A stretch of 64,000 nt of DNA from JAJTZA01 sp041744075 (GTDB lineage: Bacteria > Verrucomicrobiota > Verrucomicrobiia > Chthoniobacterales > Terrimicrobiaceae). The translations under genes were made by a program, and so were the position numbers. The notes under the pieces are model-generated. The model had not been told where the DNA came from and did not search any database. It saw only the letters and a list, made by a program, of their open reading frames with translations. The DNA lies in NCBI GenBank assembly GCA_041744075.1, contig JBGTLQ010000344.1, positions 1-64,000 of the forward strand, given 5' to 3'. Positions 16,380-25,506 of this stretch are shown here, one piece after another (position 1 is the stretch's first letter; each line of letters opens with the position of its first letter).

Positions 16380-17234
16380 TTATGAATTGAGCCGTTTGCG
16401 CGTACGGCCTGCAAGGGCGGCCAAACCAACAAGCATCAACAACCCGGTGCTGGGCTCGGGAACCACATTAAAATTATCAAGCGCAGTGATACCGGTGTTG
16501 CCTGCTGTGTTCCGAGCATCAATAGCCCACTGCGCCACGCCTGTGGAGTAAAACGGCACATTGGTCAGCGTGCCCGTCAAGCGGATGTCCTTGATGCCAT
16601 CATTAAAGATTGTTGGGGTGGACGTCCCGTTTGCTCCAAGCGACCACAAGGTCAAATCATAGGCAAATTGGCCGGCTGTTGCATTTTTCGTCAAATCCAA
16701 GGTGATTTGATACCAGTTGTTAGAGGTCAATGTGTTTTGGGCGAAAAGCAAATCAGCCACATTCGCGGAATCACTTCGCATCCTCAATTGGAAATTGGCG
16801 CTGTTGTTACGGACGATGCCGCCTGCAACGTTCACTCCCGGTGATGTGAGAGTTCCCGCAGCATTATTCGTCGTGAAACCAAAGGTCGCAACGGTCAAAT
16901 CATTCACGGATGTGTTTATCCGCAAATCGATGGAGGTGCTGTAGGTGCCGCCAACGGCGAGGGAACCAAAATCGAAGTTTGTCTGTGTGTTGCCAGTTCC
17001 AATACGATAGAAATTATTGATGGAACCTGCGCCCAAAAGGACACCCCCGGTTCCCCCGGTTCCTGCCGTGGCACCCCAATTCAGGGTCGAAGTCGATCCG
17101 TCTGCTTGTTTGTAGTTTGCGAGGGCCGTTGCCGTCGGCCCCGTGTTAAAATCACTTGAGAAATTTGTGATGACTTGGGCGTTGAGGATCTGGGCGCTGC
17201 AAACCAGAAATGGAAGGATAAGGATTTTTTTCAT
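16380..17234 (-). CDS. PEP-CTERM-anchored secreted protein
   Basis: A 284-residue protein from ATG 17234 (MKKILILPFLVCSAQILNAQ, a clear signal peptide); the frame is open 19 codons further. The mature part is Thr/Asn/Gly-rich and beta-stranded, like other Verrucomicrobia surface proteins. The C-terminus has the PEP-CTERM sorting signal: VPEPSTG, a hydrophobic helix LLMLVGLAALAG and a basic RTRKR tail, to be processed by an exosortase (not in this window). A perfect TTTACCTGTAAA operator lies 86 bp upstream, tying the gene to the LacI regulon. Confidence 0.9.
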   Translation of the reverse strand: MKKILILPFLVCSAQILNAQVITNFSSDFNTGPTATALANYKQADGSTSTLNWGATAGTGGTGGVLLGAGSINNFYRIGTGNTQTNFDFGSLAVGGTYSTSIDLRINTSVNDLTVATFGFTTNNAAGTLTSPGVNVAGGIVRNNSANFQLRMRSDSANVADLLFAQNTLTSNNWYQITLDLTKNATAGQFAYDLTLWSLGANGTSTPTIFNDGIKDIRLTGTLTNVPFYSTGVAQWAIDARNTAGNTGITALDNFNVVPEPSTGLLMLVGLAALAGRTRKRLNS

Positions 17235-17319
17235 GATGAGGGTAAGGGGTTGATGATTGAAGTCCTGTGAAGACGCCTCAATTTGACCCATACCGGGCTT
17301 TGATCAACCCTTTCCAACT

Positions 17320-17331
17320 TTTACCTGTAAA
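17320..17331. promoter_or_regulatory. LacI operator candidate 1
   Basis: TTTACCTGTAAA, between the end of the LacI gene and the start of the PEP-CTERM gene. It is one of four copies of TTTACNNGTAAA in this locus. Confidence 0.75.
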
Positions 17332-17338
17332 GAAGTGG

Positions 17339-18367
17339 TCATCGAAGCATTTGCGAGGTACTGCCAGCGTTCCACTGGCCGGCCACCAACGTGGTTCTTG
17401 GGTGTTGGGGGGGGCCTGATTCGTTGCGGTGCATGAGGGCGACGACGAGGTCCACGGACGCTCGGCCCACCAATGGCATCTGGGGGTCGATGCCAGAGAT
17501 ATCCATTTGAGACTCGGTGAGATTGAGATTGAGGTAGCCGATGTCGTGGGGCACGGAGAAGCCCAGTTTGGCAATTTCGCTACGGGAATCACCCAAAGCC
17601 AGCAAAACGTCCGGGCGGTAACGCTTGATCCACGCGGAAATGGCTTTTTCATGACCAACGAAGGAGTGGTGGCAGGGGGGGATGGTTGCAATTTTTGGTC
17701 GGTACCGCTGAAAAGCAAGATAGGCCGCGACATATTGGTAATTGGTCCGTACATTGGCATCCTCGCTGAGCAGCAGACCGGGGCGTCGGTAACCCAAGGT
17801 CTCAGCGCACTCCAAGGCCAACCACGAATTTCCGTATTGGTCAGAAGCCGCTCGATTCAGCGCGGGATGGTGGAGGGTGTGTCCCAGGGTGGCAGCACTG
17901 TAATGTTCCCACGGAAAATCAAGAATCGGACGGTCGGATCTGACCGGCAGGACAATCACCCCACGGATGCCTCGCGCACGAAAAATGCGGTGCAGCCGAT
18001 CACTGGCAATGGGCTTATCGCTTGAATTTGAAAACATTTCCGCATGATAGCCGAGTTCGGCACACCGCTCCTCGATCCCCGTGATCATGGCCCCGTAAAA
18101 TTCCGTCTGCCGCAGGGCGGCCTCATCACCTGATGTGTTCAATAGGGCCATGGGGTACACCGCCCCTTCCGATTTGCGAACCGCCCGTTGGGCCATGAGG
18201 GCGGAAACCAGGGGATTGGGCCGATAGCCCATTTCCTTGGCAACAGCACGGATGCGCTCCCCCAGCGCCACCGAAACATCGGCACTGTTTCGCATGGCGA
18301 GCGAGACAGTCATTCGCGAAACACCAACCGCATCGGCGATGTGCTGCATGGTGGGAGGGGTCTTCAT
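17339..18367 (-). CDS. LacI-family transcriptional repressor
   Basis: A 342-residue regulator from ATG 18367; the frame is open to 18475 but that would run through the operator. The N-terminal LacI helix-turn-helix is residues 5-50 (MQHIADAVGVSRMTVSLAMRN, then the hinge region MGYRPNPLVSALMAQ). A periplasmic-binding-protein-like effector domain follows (ALLNTSGD, GIRGVIVLPVRSD, RPDVLLALGDS). The effector is unknown, probably a sugar from the local glycan. A perfect palindrome TTTACATGTAAA 50 bp upstream implies autoregulation and control of the divergent BNR_4 gene. Confidence 0.93.
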   Translation of the reverse strand: MKTPPTMQHIADAVGVSRMTVSLAMRNSADVSVALGERIRAVAKEMGYRPNPLVSALMAQRAVRKSEGAVYPMALLNTSGDEAALRQTEFYGAMITGIEERCAELGYHAEMFSNSSDKPIASDRLHRIFRARGIRGVIVLPVRSDRPILDFPWEHYSAATLGHTLHHPALNRAASDQYGNSWLALECAETLGYRRPGLLLSEDANVRTNYQYVAAYLAFQRYRPKIATIPPCHHSFVGHEKAISAWIKRYRPDVLLALGDSRSEIAKLGFSVPHDIGYLNLNLTESQMDISGIDPQMPLVGRASVDLVVALMHRNESGPPQHPRTTLVAGQWNAGSTSQMLR

Positions 18368-18416
18368 GGGGGCTACCCCGAAATCCAACCCGCCGGAAAC
18401 CGTGTGGCAAGCAGAA

Positions 18417-18428
18417 TTTACATGTAAA
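18417..18428. promoter_or_regulatory. LacI operator candidate 2 (autoregulatory, divergent)
   Basis: TTTACATGTAAA, a full 12-bp palindrome between the LacI gene (minus) and the BNR_4 gene (plus). Confidence 0.8.
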
Positions 18429-18581
18429 GATCCCTTGGGGTTGATGAAGAAGGCGGGAGGCTTTCTAGTTTTCACTGTGTTTATGGGCGGAAAAATTCAA
18501 GACAGGGCCGCGTGGGATCAATGGGGGGATCGTCTTCATCAACCGCCTGCGATCAGCGTGAATTCGCGGGAGGGGCGATGT

Positions 18582-19994
18582 ATGACCTCTCCGCAAGAGC
18601 AGTCTTGTTTCTGCACAAAAACCGATGGGTATCGTGGCATTTGGTGGGGCCAATCGACCACCGGCGATGAATATGTTTACAAGTATTCAGGTGGGCTGGG
18701 CACCTATCCGGTGCAGAACGCTCCGTTTGCTGTGTATGCCCCCGAGGTGGAGAAAACCTTTTTTGTTTGGGGAGGAGCCACATCCGAGGGTTATTTGGAG
18801 GCGGATTCGAGGGGTCCCCGGTGGGATTGTGGGCCTGGTGAGTTGCTTCACATGGTGAGCTATTATGATCACAAGACAGAGACCGTTCCACACCCCACGA
18901 TTCTTTTGGACAAATGGACGGCGGATCCTCATGACAATCCCGTGATTAGCATTGATGACGAAGGCTATCTCTGGGTTTTTTCCCCTTCGCACGGGCACTG
19001 GACGACTCCCTCATACGTTCATCGGAGCACTAAGCCTTTCAGTATCGAACGGTTTGTCACGCTCCATGAAGATCTGTTTGCTTACCCGCAGGTCTGGTGG
19101 ACCAAGAAGAGGGGTCTCTCCTTCTTCCACACCAAATATGCTGCCGACGGGGATCCGTCAGCGGATCGTGGGATTTTCTACCGGCACAGCCCGGATGGCC
19201 GGACAATGGGGGAATCAGTTTGCCTGGGATGTCTCGAGCGGGGGCACTATCAAGTGACAGCGGAACGTGATGGCGTGGTGGCCTCGACTTTCGATTTTCA
19301 TCCTGCGCAGGGAGGGTTGGAGGCTCGCACCAACCTTTATTTTATGAAGTCTCTTGATTTTGGTCAAACGTGGACGACGGCGTGTGGGCGAGTGTTGGAA
19401 CTCCCTGTCCAGAACATTCACCATGCCGCATTGGTTCGGGATTTTGAAGCCGAGGGATTGCTTTGTTATATTAAGGATATGGTTTTGGATCAGAACGGGG
19501 AGCCCCACATTCACTTCGTGACGTCAAAATCGTGGAGGCCGGGTCCTGAGAGCGGAGCAAAAACTTGGCAGATTGCGACTTTTGCGAACGGGGAATGGCT
19601 CTTTGAACGGATCCTGGAAAGCGACCACAATTATGATATGGGGAGCCTGTATTTGAACGCGGACGGATCGCGCACAATCATTGGCACTTCTGCGCAGGGG
19701 CCTCAGAAATTTAACACAGGTGGAGAGGTTGAGCTATGGGAGCAGTCTTCTATCGGGCAACCATGGCGACGTGTGCGAATTCTCACCAAGGACAGCCCCT
19801 TCAATCACTCCCACCCCAGAAGACCGGTCAATGCCCATCCGGACTTCAGTGCTTTCTGGGTGGATGGGCATGCCAGGCGTCCATCCCCTTCAAGGCTTTA
19901 CTTCAGCGATTCCACCGGGCGGGTCGTGAAAGCGCTTCCGGGTTACATGCAAGGGGCTCATGAGGCTCCCATGGAAGTGTCCGTCTACTCCTGA
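18582..19994 (+). CDS. BNR_4-family beta-propeller protein, probable glycan-active enzyme
   Basis: A 470-residue protein. ATG 18582 is chosen because AGGGG lies six bases before it; the open frame extends to 18237 but crosses the LacI gene and operator. Its start region (GYRGIWWGQ, GDEYVYKYSGGLGTYPVQNAPFAVY, KTFFVWGG) is the signature of the BNR_4 family of seven-bladed propellers. Some relatives are polysaccharide lyases and others are uncharacterised. No signal peptide is visible from this start, so it may be cytosolic. It overlaps the convergent esterase gene by 10 bp at the 3' ends. Confidence 0.85.
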   Translation: MTSPQEQSCFCTKTDGYRGIWWGQSTTGDEYVYKYSGGLGTYPVQNAPFAVYAPEVEKTFFVWGGATSEGYLEADSRGPRWDCGPGELLHMVSYYDHKTETVPHPTILLDKWTADPHDNPVISIDDEGYLWVFSPSHGHWTTPSYVHRSTKPFSIERFVTLHEDLFAYPQVWWTKKRGLSFFHTKYAADGDPSADRGIFYRHSPDGRTMGESVCLGCLERGHYQVTAERDGVVASTFDFHPAQGGLEARTNLYFMKSLDFGQTWTTACGRVLELPVQNIHHAALVRDFEAEGLLCYIKDMVLDQNGEPHIHFVTSKSWRPGPESGAKTWQIATFANGEWLFERILESDHNYDMGSLYLNADGSRTIIGTSAQGPQKFNTGGEVELWEQSSIGQPWRRVRILTKDSPFNHSHPRRPVNAHPDFSAFWVDGHARRPSPSRLYFSDSTGRVVKALPGYMQGAHEAPMEVSVYS

Positions 19995-21280
19995 ACCACG
20001 TTTTGCTTCAGGCCCCGCCATTTAGGAAATTCCGGCACCTCACGGGTGTCCGACGACTCCAATCGCCCCAAAGTGTCCTCGACTTGTGCATAGGCCACGA
20101 GTTGTTCGCCGGGCTCCAGCGCGGGGATCGTCGCCACCCAAGCCTCGCCATTCGAAACCGCGGGAATGACATCCCATGGGGGAGCCTCCTTCCAACGAAA
20201 TTGTGAGAGTGGCATGCGTTTCACCACAAAAGAGACGGCGGCAACCGTGGCCTCGCTGGTGATTTGTGTTTGCAAGGTCGATTCCCCCTTTTCCTCCGCA
20301 AGCATGGGGGTCTGAGCCGTCGGGAAGGGAGGAGCAAGCCCCAACACACTTTGGAAGTATCGCATCGGCATCGTCTCATCCCCGGTGAGGGTGTGATTGT
20401 CATTCGGAGTCATGATCAAATGTTTGGGTGGAGGCAGCTCGCGGTATGTCTTCAAAACCACCGGCATCCAAAAGAAAATATCATCAGTTCCCGACAGCAT
20501 GAGCACGTTGGATCGAATCGAGGACAGGCGGTGCTTGGGGTCCAGCGAGGCCAGCCAGGCGTCCTGCTCTGCGGGGGGTGACAACGAAAGTGGACCGAAG
20601 TAACCCCCAAAGTATCCGGGCATATCACGAATAAACGCACTCCCGTATTTTACGGAAGCGCCTCTGATAGATTCGTCGTGTCCGAGGAGAAGCAGGGTCA
20701 AATGCGCCCCCGCCGACGTGCCGGACACAAACAGGTTTTCAGGGTCCACCTCGGGTTGATTGCGGAGAAATTCAAGGCTTCTGAGTGCAAAGCGAACTCC
20801 ATTGGTGATGGTGTCAACTTCGACGCCATGGATGGAGAAGCGATTGTCGGCTTGCTTTTTTGCCATGCTCCCCGGACTGATAAATTCTGAAAATGGCGGT
20901 GTCCTTGGTTTTTTCCGATCTGTTGCCGGGCCGGCCCAATCCATCGAGAGACAGGCGAATCCATTCTTTGCGTAGAACAGAGCATGTTTTTTTGGCAGAA
21001 CTCCCAGACCCGCCCCATGGATTTGGAGAACCCCGGGGAATTTGCCCGGCCCCGCTGGGATTACAAAAAAAGCGTAAATGCGTGTGGGATCACCATTGAA
21101 GGGAGCCCCGGCAAATGTGAGTTCGCGCACAATAACACCCTCCTCCACCGTTTCAGAAAGGACTTTGACGTCGGGTGGCAGTGACTTAAAATCCTCGACA
21201 TCAAACAGCGGGGACGGGGAATCTGCCCATGCAGAAAGAATCAGGAGCCCCGCAAGACCGGTAGAAATAAGGGCTTTCAT
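19985..21280 (-). CDS. Secreted alpha/beta-hydrolase, acetyl-xylan-esterase-like
   Basis: A 431-residue protein with a signal peptide (MKALISTGLAGLLILSAWA). The alpha/beta-hydrolase fold has an HGAG oxyanion element (88-91), nucleophile Ser189 in GTSAG, an acid in SGTDD and a late His in NDNHTL. An extra beta-domain of about 110 residues follows. This layout matches acetyl-xylan-esterase/dienelactone-hydrolase-like enzymes in glycan loci, which would remove acetyl groups in the periplasm. It starts 6 bp after the large TIM-barrel-like gene, so it is in the operon led by the operator at 24495. Confidence 0.85.
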   Translation of the reverse strand: MKALISTGLAGLLILSAWADSPSPLFDVEDFKSLPPDVKVLSETVEEGVIVRELTFAGAPFNGDPTRIYAFFVIPAGPGKFPGVLQIHGAGLGVLPKKHALFYAKNGFACLSMDWAGPATDRKKPRTPPFSEFISPGSMAKKQADNRFSIHGVEVDTITNGVRFALRSLEFLRNQPEVDPENLFVSGTSAGAHLTLLLLGHDESIRGASVKYGSAFIRDMPGYFGGYFGPLSLSPPAEQDAWLASLDPKHRLSSIRSNVLMLSGTDDIFFWMPVVLKTYRELPPPKHLIMTPNDNHTLTGDETMPMRYFQSVLGLAPPFPTAQTPMLAEEKGESTLQTQITSEATVAAVSFVVKRMPLSQFRWKEAPPWDVIPAVSNGEAWVATIPALEPGEQLVAYAQVEDTLGRLESSDTREVPEFPKWRGLKQNVVQE

Positions 21281-21286
21281 CGGGGA

Positions 21287-24200
21287 TTATTTGACGTCTT
21301 GGCCATCGTCGCGCAGTGCGGGTGGATATCGATCAATTTTTTGGTAAAGCTCCAGGAGAGTCGCGTTTTCCAAAAAGGATCTTGCGGTTCGCACATGCCC
21401 GCGCCCAAGGGCTGCTTGGGCACGCGCCAATTGCTCGCGAAGGTGAGCCTGTTCCGTGGACGAGATTTTGGAGGAGCTGGTGCCGTTAGCAATGGCTTGG
21501 TCAAGTTCGGCAAGCCATGCCACCTGCGCGGTAACCATTTCAATCGCCTCTGCCGGCACTTGGACGGATATCGATTCGATATTGTTGGAAGCGGCCGTTT
21601 TCCAAAGCCGCATTTCATAAGGCGCAAGGGACAGGCTCATCGCATTGTCCACAAGATCGGCTGAGGTGCCATCGATGACACGCGTCACTTGATCCACCGA
21701 GCTCATGGAAATGGTGACTGGAATGGCAAACCGCTCACGGTTGACGGCGTAGAACCAACGTTCTTCCCCGATCGTGGTCTCCCACACAGCAACAGGATCT
21801 CGGGCATCGGGCCGAGGTGTGAAGGTCACCGCTGGCAGCTGACGGTATTCTTGGACAAACCGGCGGGTTAGGGGTTGGCCGAGGGTGTTGGAGTTTCCTC
21901 CATCTCCAAGCAATTGGGCGTCGGTTTCAGCCAGCGCCAGTGCCCACCGTTCATTAACCTGGGGTCCCACAGGATTGGACACTCCGGACATCCAGCCATG
22001 GGGGGCATTCGCCGGATACCCAAGTTGTTCGTTGGGCGTGACCACCTTCGTGGCCTCGACATAGGCTTGGGTGAAGAAAAAATTGCTCCCAGCTCCGGCC
22101 TCTTTGAATTTGATGAGGAAATCCGGATCAATCAGGCGATCCCGCATCTCCTGAAGCGCTAGTAACTTTTTGTTTCTTCCATACCTGTGGTTGCCCTGAA
22201 TAATCGTGAGGCCCTCCAACTGACCGAGTGCCTTAAGATCGACGCCCATGCCCGGCAGTCGATCCGCTGGAGGAGACACATCAGTGAAAACCTCAAGCTT
22301 TGGATCCACGCTTCGAACCATTTCCACAATGCGACGATACAAGTCTGTGACCTTGTCACACCGCCACTGAATCCACTCGGTCTGTTTATTTTTCAGCAAC
22401 CATTCCGCTCGCTGCGCAAAGCGTTCTTGGTCGGCAGGGTCTGCCGGCACCTGGATGCCGGTCTCTTTTTCAAAAAGGGCCACCGTAAAATCATCGTACC
22501 CCCAATCCAGCGAGTGGAAATTGATCAGCCCCGGATTCGCCCACTCCATCACGCGAAGCGCAATCCCTTGAAAAGCAGGCAAGTCTCGGTATTGCTCAAC
22601 GAATTCCCGCAACATCGCTAGATACCACTCTTGATTCAAAGGATGAGCCGGGTTGTAACCGCGCCGGGGAGCTTCAGGAAATGCTCCGGTTTTGCTCCGC
22701 AGAATGTTGGGAGCTTCTTCCGGCGGTTTGCCGGAAAGCCAGCCCACTTCCCGCGCCTCGGGAGCAAAACCAGCCACCATCTTGACGCCATATTTTTCTG
22801 ACAACAACAAGATCAGACGGACAATGTCGAAGGTCGTTGGCTGGTTAAAATCCCGATTGTAAAAAGACGGATACATGGCCATCTGATAGACCGCCACAGT
22901 TGGCAGTACCATGTTCGCACCCATGAACGTTGAGGTCTTCAGCCATTGATCCGTGCCGCGGACGATGTCAGGAATAGAATTTTGTGAACCTCCGAAAGCC
23001 GTCAAATAGGACAGGCCTTCTTCATACCATTGTACAAAGGGTCGGCCATTGGGTTCGTAGCCGGGTGTTGGGTGAAGCGGACTTGTGACTTTGTAAATTC
23101 GAATTCTGGAAGCGGCGGCGCGCGATCCGTCCTGCGGGGTGATGAGGGTGACCCTCCAATCCCGACCAGTGGGCCAAATGAAAAAAGAAAGCGTGTTCAT
23201 CTCGTGAGAGAGGGCAAACTCACCACCGGCATCCACGCCGATTCCCGTGGAGTATGGAAAATGATCCACCGTTCCGATTTCCGGCACACCCTGACGAATC
23301 TGCACCATCATCGATCGGTAGGCGTCATCGGGAAAATCCACCTCCACCATGTAAGGACCCTCGAGGTCCGGGAGTTTGACTTTGTAAGAAAACCAGCTGG
23401 GCTTCTCCGCATTCATGTTCTGCAAATAGCCGACATCGCCGGATTCCCGGTATTTCCCAAAAGGCCGCTCCACAATGCGGGACGCCTCACCATTGCTGAA
23501 GTCCGGCTCACGACTCACCACGTCAATCTCCTCGACCAGGTCGCGGGTCACATCCTTCAAGGACGGCGATACAGGGGTTGTGTCCACCACCACGACATCA
23601 ATCGGCGCGATGTTTTCGTCAGAGATGGGTTTGCCCCTCTCAAGAAAACGGACCTGAAAGATTCCCTCGGCCGTGAGGGGGACTTGTTCAAGGAGGGTCT
23701 CCGGCTTGTCTGAAGGTGCAATCGCAATCTGATGGTTGCTGATCACCACACCACTCTGTTTGTTCTGAACCTGAACCGTCAGCTCCGATGTCGTCGTGCG
23801 TGTTCCGGCGTGGACTCTGAGCGGAAGCGCTTCGCCTTTTCGAAACACCGTGTGGTTGGTCTCAGGGTGGCATCGCAGGGTGTTCTCAAGGTTCTCATCC
23901 GTGACCTCCCGAATCACAATTTCATGGATCGGACCAAACCCCCGCCATTGATACTTCTCCAAACGAAGCGTGTGTGTCCCTTTCTCAAGCCACACACTGC
24001 CGGCTTTTTGACCGGCTCCCGGCGTCAGTTGGATCGTCTCATTGACAAAAAACTGATTTTCCCTTGCCTGATCATCGATTGAGATCTCATACCAAGAAGT
24101 TTTTGGGACTTCGAATTCGTAATCCACCCAGCCTTGGATCCGGCCACGCCCTTTCTCGGTCGGATTACGGCGCGGATCAGGACGGCCAGAAAGATTTTTG

Positions 24201-24403
24201 ATGTCCTTGATGCGTTGGAGCGAGGCCGGATCGCGGAAAGCGTGATTTTTGAATTCCGTCGCGGGAATGCTGAGTGACCACCCTGCCTTCGGGTCAGCCC
24301 CGGTGCTTTCCGCAGCGATGGTCACTGACGTCAAAAAACCAAATGCCAAAACGGTTGCGGGTCTCAACCTGAGAATACGAAAAAGGTGGGGGATGGTAGC
24401 CAT
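21287..24403 (-). CDS. Large secreted protein with TIM-barrel-like hydrolase domain
   Basis: A 1038-residue protein from ATG 24403, with a signal peptide (FLTSVTIAAES). Residues about 45-170 and 300-470 look like two beta-sandwich carbohydrate-binding modules (YEFEVPKTSWYEISIDD, GTHTLRLEKYQWRG; PYMVEVDFPDDAYRSMMVQIR). Residues 480-830 read like a glycoside-hydrolase TIM barrel (MGANMVLPTVAVYQMAMYPS, YGVKMVAGFAPE, FQGIALRVMEW, DPKLEVFTDV). A C-terminal beta-domain and a helical tail follow. I cannot assign a GH family. It leads an operon with an esterase, under a candidate LacI operator 92 bp upstream. Confidence 0.8.
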   Translation of the reverse strand: MATIPHLFRILRLRPATVLAFGFLTSVTIAAESTGADPKAGWSLSIPATEFKNHAFRDPASLQRIKDIKNLSGRPDPRRNPTEKGRGRIQGWVDYEFEVPKTSWYEISIDDQARENQFFVNETIQLTPGAGQKAGSVWLEKGTHTLRLEKYQWRGFGPIHEIVIREVTDENLENTLRCHPETNHTVFRKGEALPLRVHAGTRTTTSELTVQVQNKQSGVVISNHQIAIAPSDKPETLLEQVPLTAEGIFQVRFLERGKPISDENIAPIDVVVVDTTPVSPSLKDVTRDLVEEIDVVSREPDFSNGEASRIVERPFGKYRESGDVGYLQNMNAEKPSWFSYKVKLPDLEGPYMVEVDFPDDAYRSMMVQIRQGVPEIGTVDHFPYSTGIGVDAGGEFALSHEMNTLSFFIWPTGRDWRVTLITPQDGSRAAASRIRIYKVTSPLHPTPGYEPNGRPFVQWYEEGLSYLTAFGGSQNSIPDIVRGTDQWLKTSTFMGANMVLPTVAVYQMAMYPSFYNRDFNQPTTFDIVRLILLLSEKYGVKMVAGFAPEAREVGWLSGKPPEEAPNILRSKTGAFPEAPRRGYNPAHPLNQEWYLAMLREFVEQYRDLPAFQGIALRVMEWANPGLINFHSLDWGYDDFTVALFEKETGIQVPADPADQERFAQRAEWLLKNKQTEWIQWRCDKVTDLYRRIVEMVRSVDPKLEVFTDVSPPADRLPGMGVDLKALGQLEGLTIIQGNHRYGRNKKLLALQEMRDRLIDPDFLIKFKEAGAGSNFFFTQAYVEATKVVTPNEQLGYPANAPHGWMSGVSNPVGPQVNERWALALAETDAQLLGDGGNSNTLGQPLTRRFVQEYRQLPAVTFTPRPDARDPVAVWETTIGEERWFYAVNRERFAIPVTISMSSVDQVTRVIDGTSADLVDNAMSLSLAPYEMRLWKTAASNNIESISVQVPAEAIEMVTAQVAWLAELDQAIANGTSSSKISSTEQAHLREQLARAQAALGRGHVRTARSFLENATLLELYQKIDRYPPALRDDGQDVK

Positions 24404-24494
24404 GATTTGTGACAAAATATAGGGTGGGGTGCAGGGAAAAAACGTGCAACCAAATCTGCCCGCCTAATACGACAAACGCAAAAAGGCTGTGTCT

Positions 24495-24506
24495 TTACAC
24501 GTAAAT
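24495..24506. promoter_or_regulatory. LacI operator candidate 3
   Basis: TTTACACGTAAA, upstream of the large TIM-barrel-like gene and just after the mutarotase-like gene. Confidence 0.78.
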
Positions 24507-24519
24507 TTCTCTCGCATGA

Positions 24520-25506
24520 TTATGGCTCCAACCGGTAGGTCCGTTTCCACTCCGCGTGTTGGCCGGGCTCCAGGGAAATTGTGATAAATTGTTCGGGACT
24601 CAGGTAGGCAGAAGTGGAGTTTAGAAAAGTCTTGGTACCCGGAACCGATGTGACAGCCTCAATCTTCATGCCTGACTCGAGGTGATGGACTGCAAAAGAA
24701 TTTGCGCCGGTGTGGTCTGACGGGTAAGGCACATTGTGGTTCACCGTTTCATCCACAAAATCGACATAGGCCAACATGCCTTTCTCAACCCGTCGCAACG
24801 GCTCGACCGCTGGCTCGCTGACCTCATACGGGAACGTGATTGTATAACCGGGTCCTGTCCTGCTGCCATCGAAACTCAAATAGTTGTGGGCATAATTTTC
24901 CGTGTTGAAGGCCCGACGTCCCGTGTTAGTTAGCTTGTGATCAATCACGATCGCGTTGTGTTGAAGAGTCACAGTGGATGACAGAGAATACGCATAGCCA
25001 TTGATCCCATCGCAGCTCTGAGAAAATACGGCCTTTTCATTGGCAAAGGAAAAGGTCGTGACAGCTCGCTCGATAATTTCCTGAGGCCTTTCAAAGCGGT
25101 AATGTTTTTCCTGTTTCCGAAGGACTCCGACTCCTATTTTCAAATAGCCGTCCCCGACCGCCGCTTCGTGAAACCCCGGGGGGCCACCCTTCGTCAAAAT
25201 ATCAAACTCCATTGCGAGACCCGCACCATCGATTTCCGGGTCATGGTCGGTCGGACAAAACAAATAGGAATTTTCCCCTTTTGTGGCTGTCATCACGAAT
25301 GCGGCAGGGGAAAAGCGTGCTCCACGGTAATACCGATTGGGAGCATTCGGGTCCATCAGAGTGATTTCGATGATGCCATTGGACATCCGGTGAACAGTCG
25401 ACGCGGGCGATTCGCATCTTGCATGCAACCCACCCAACACAAGCAAAGCACCTAACACAGCACCAGCTTGCGATCTGTGGAGCGTTTGAAAAAATCTAAT
25501 CAGCAA
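24520..25506 (-). CDS. Secreted galactose-mutarotase-like fold protein
   Basis: The frame is open to 25605, but a TTG at 25506 overlapping the GH29 stop gives a compact signal peptide (LIRFFQTLHRSQAGAVLGALLVLGGLHA) and fits coupled translation. The mature ~300 residues are beta-strand-rich with mutarotase-like features (SNGIIEITLMDP, YRGARFSPAAF, ENYAHNYLSFDG, a late HHLESGMKIEAVTS). This recalls aldose-1-epimerase-like proteins near fucosidases and lyases. A role in sugar anomer interconversion or glycan binding is inferred. Second gene of the GH29 operon. Confidence 0.75.
   Translation of the reverse strand: MLIRFFQTLHRSQAGAVLGALLVLGGLHARCESPASTVHRMSNGIIEITLMDPNAPNRYYRGARFSPAAFVMTATKGENSYLFCPTDHDPEIDGAGLAMEFDILTKGGPPGFHEAAVGDGYLKIGVGVLRKQEKHYRFERPQEIIERAVTTFSFANEKAVFSQSCDGINGYAYSLSSTVTLQHNAIVIDHKLTNTGRRAFNTENYAHNYLSFDGSRTGPGYTITFPYEVSEPAVEPLRRVEKGMLAYVDFVDETVNHNVPYPSDHTGANSFAVHHLESGMKIEAVTSVPGTKTFLNSTSAYLSPEQFITISLEPGQHAEWKRTYRLEP

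Noticed and set aside
17429..18025. 198-codon plus-strand frame opposite the LacI gene
   Set aside because: The LacI protein has full family features on the minus strand; this is a shadow.
18237..18581. Longer N-terminus for the BNR_4 protein
   Set aside because: It would read through the LacI gene and operator; ATG 18582 has a strong ribosome-binding site.
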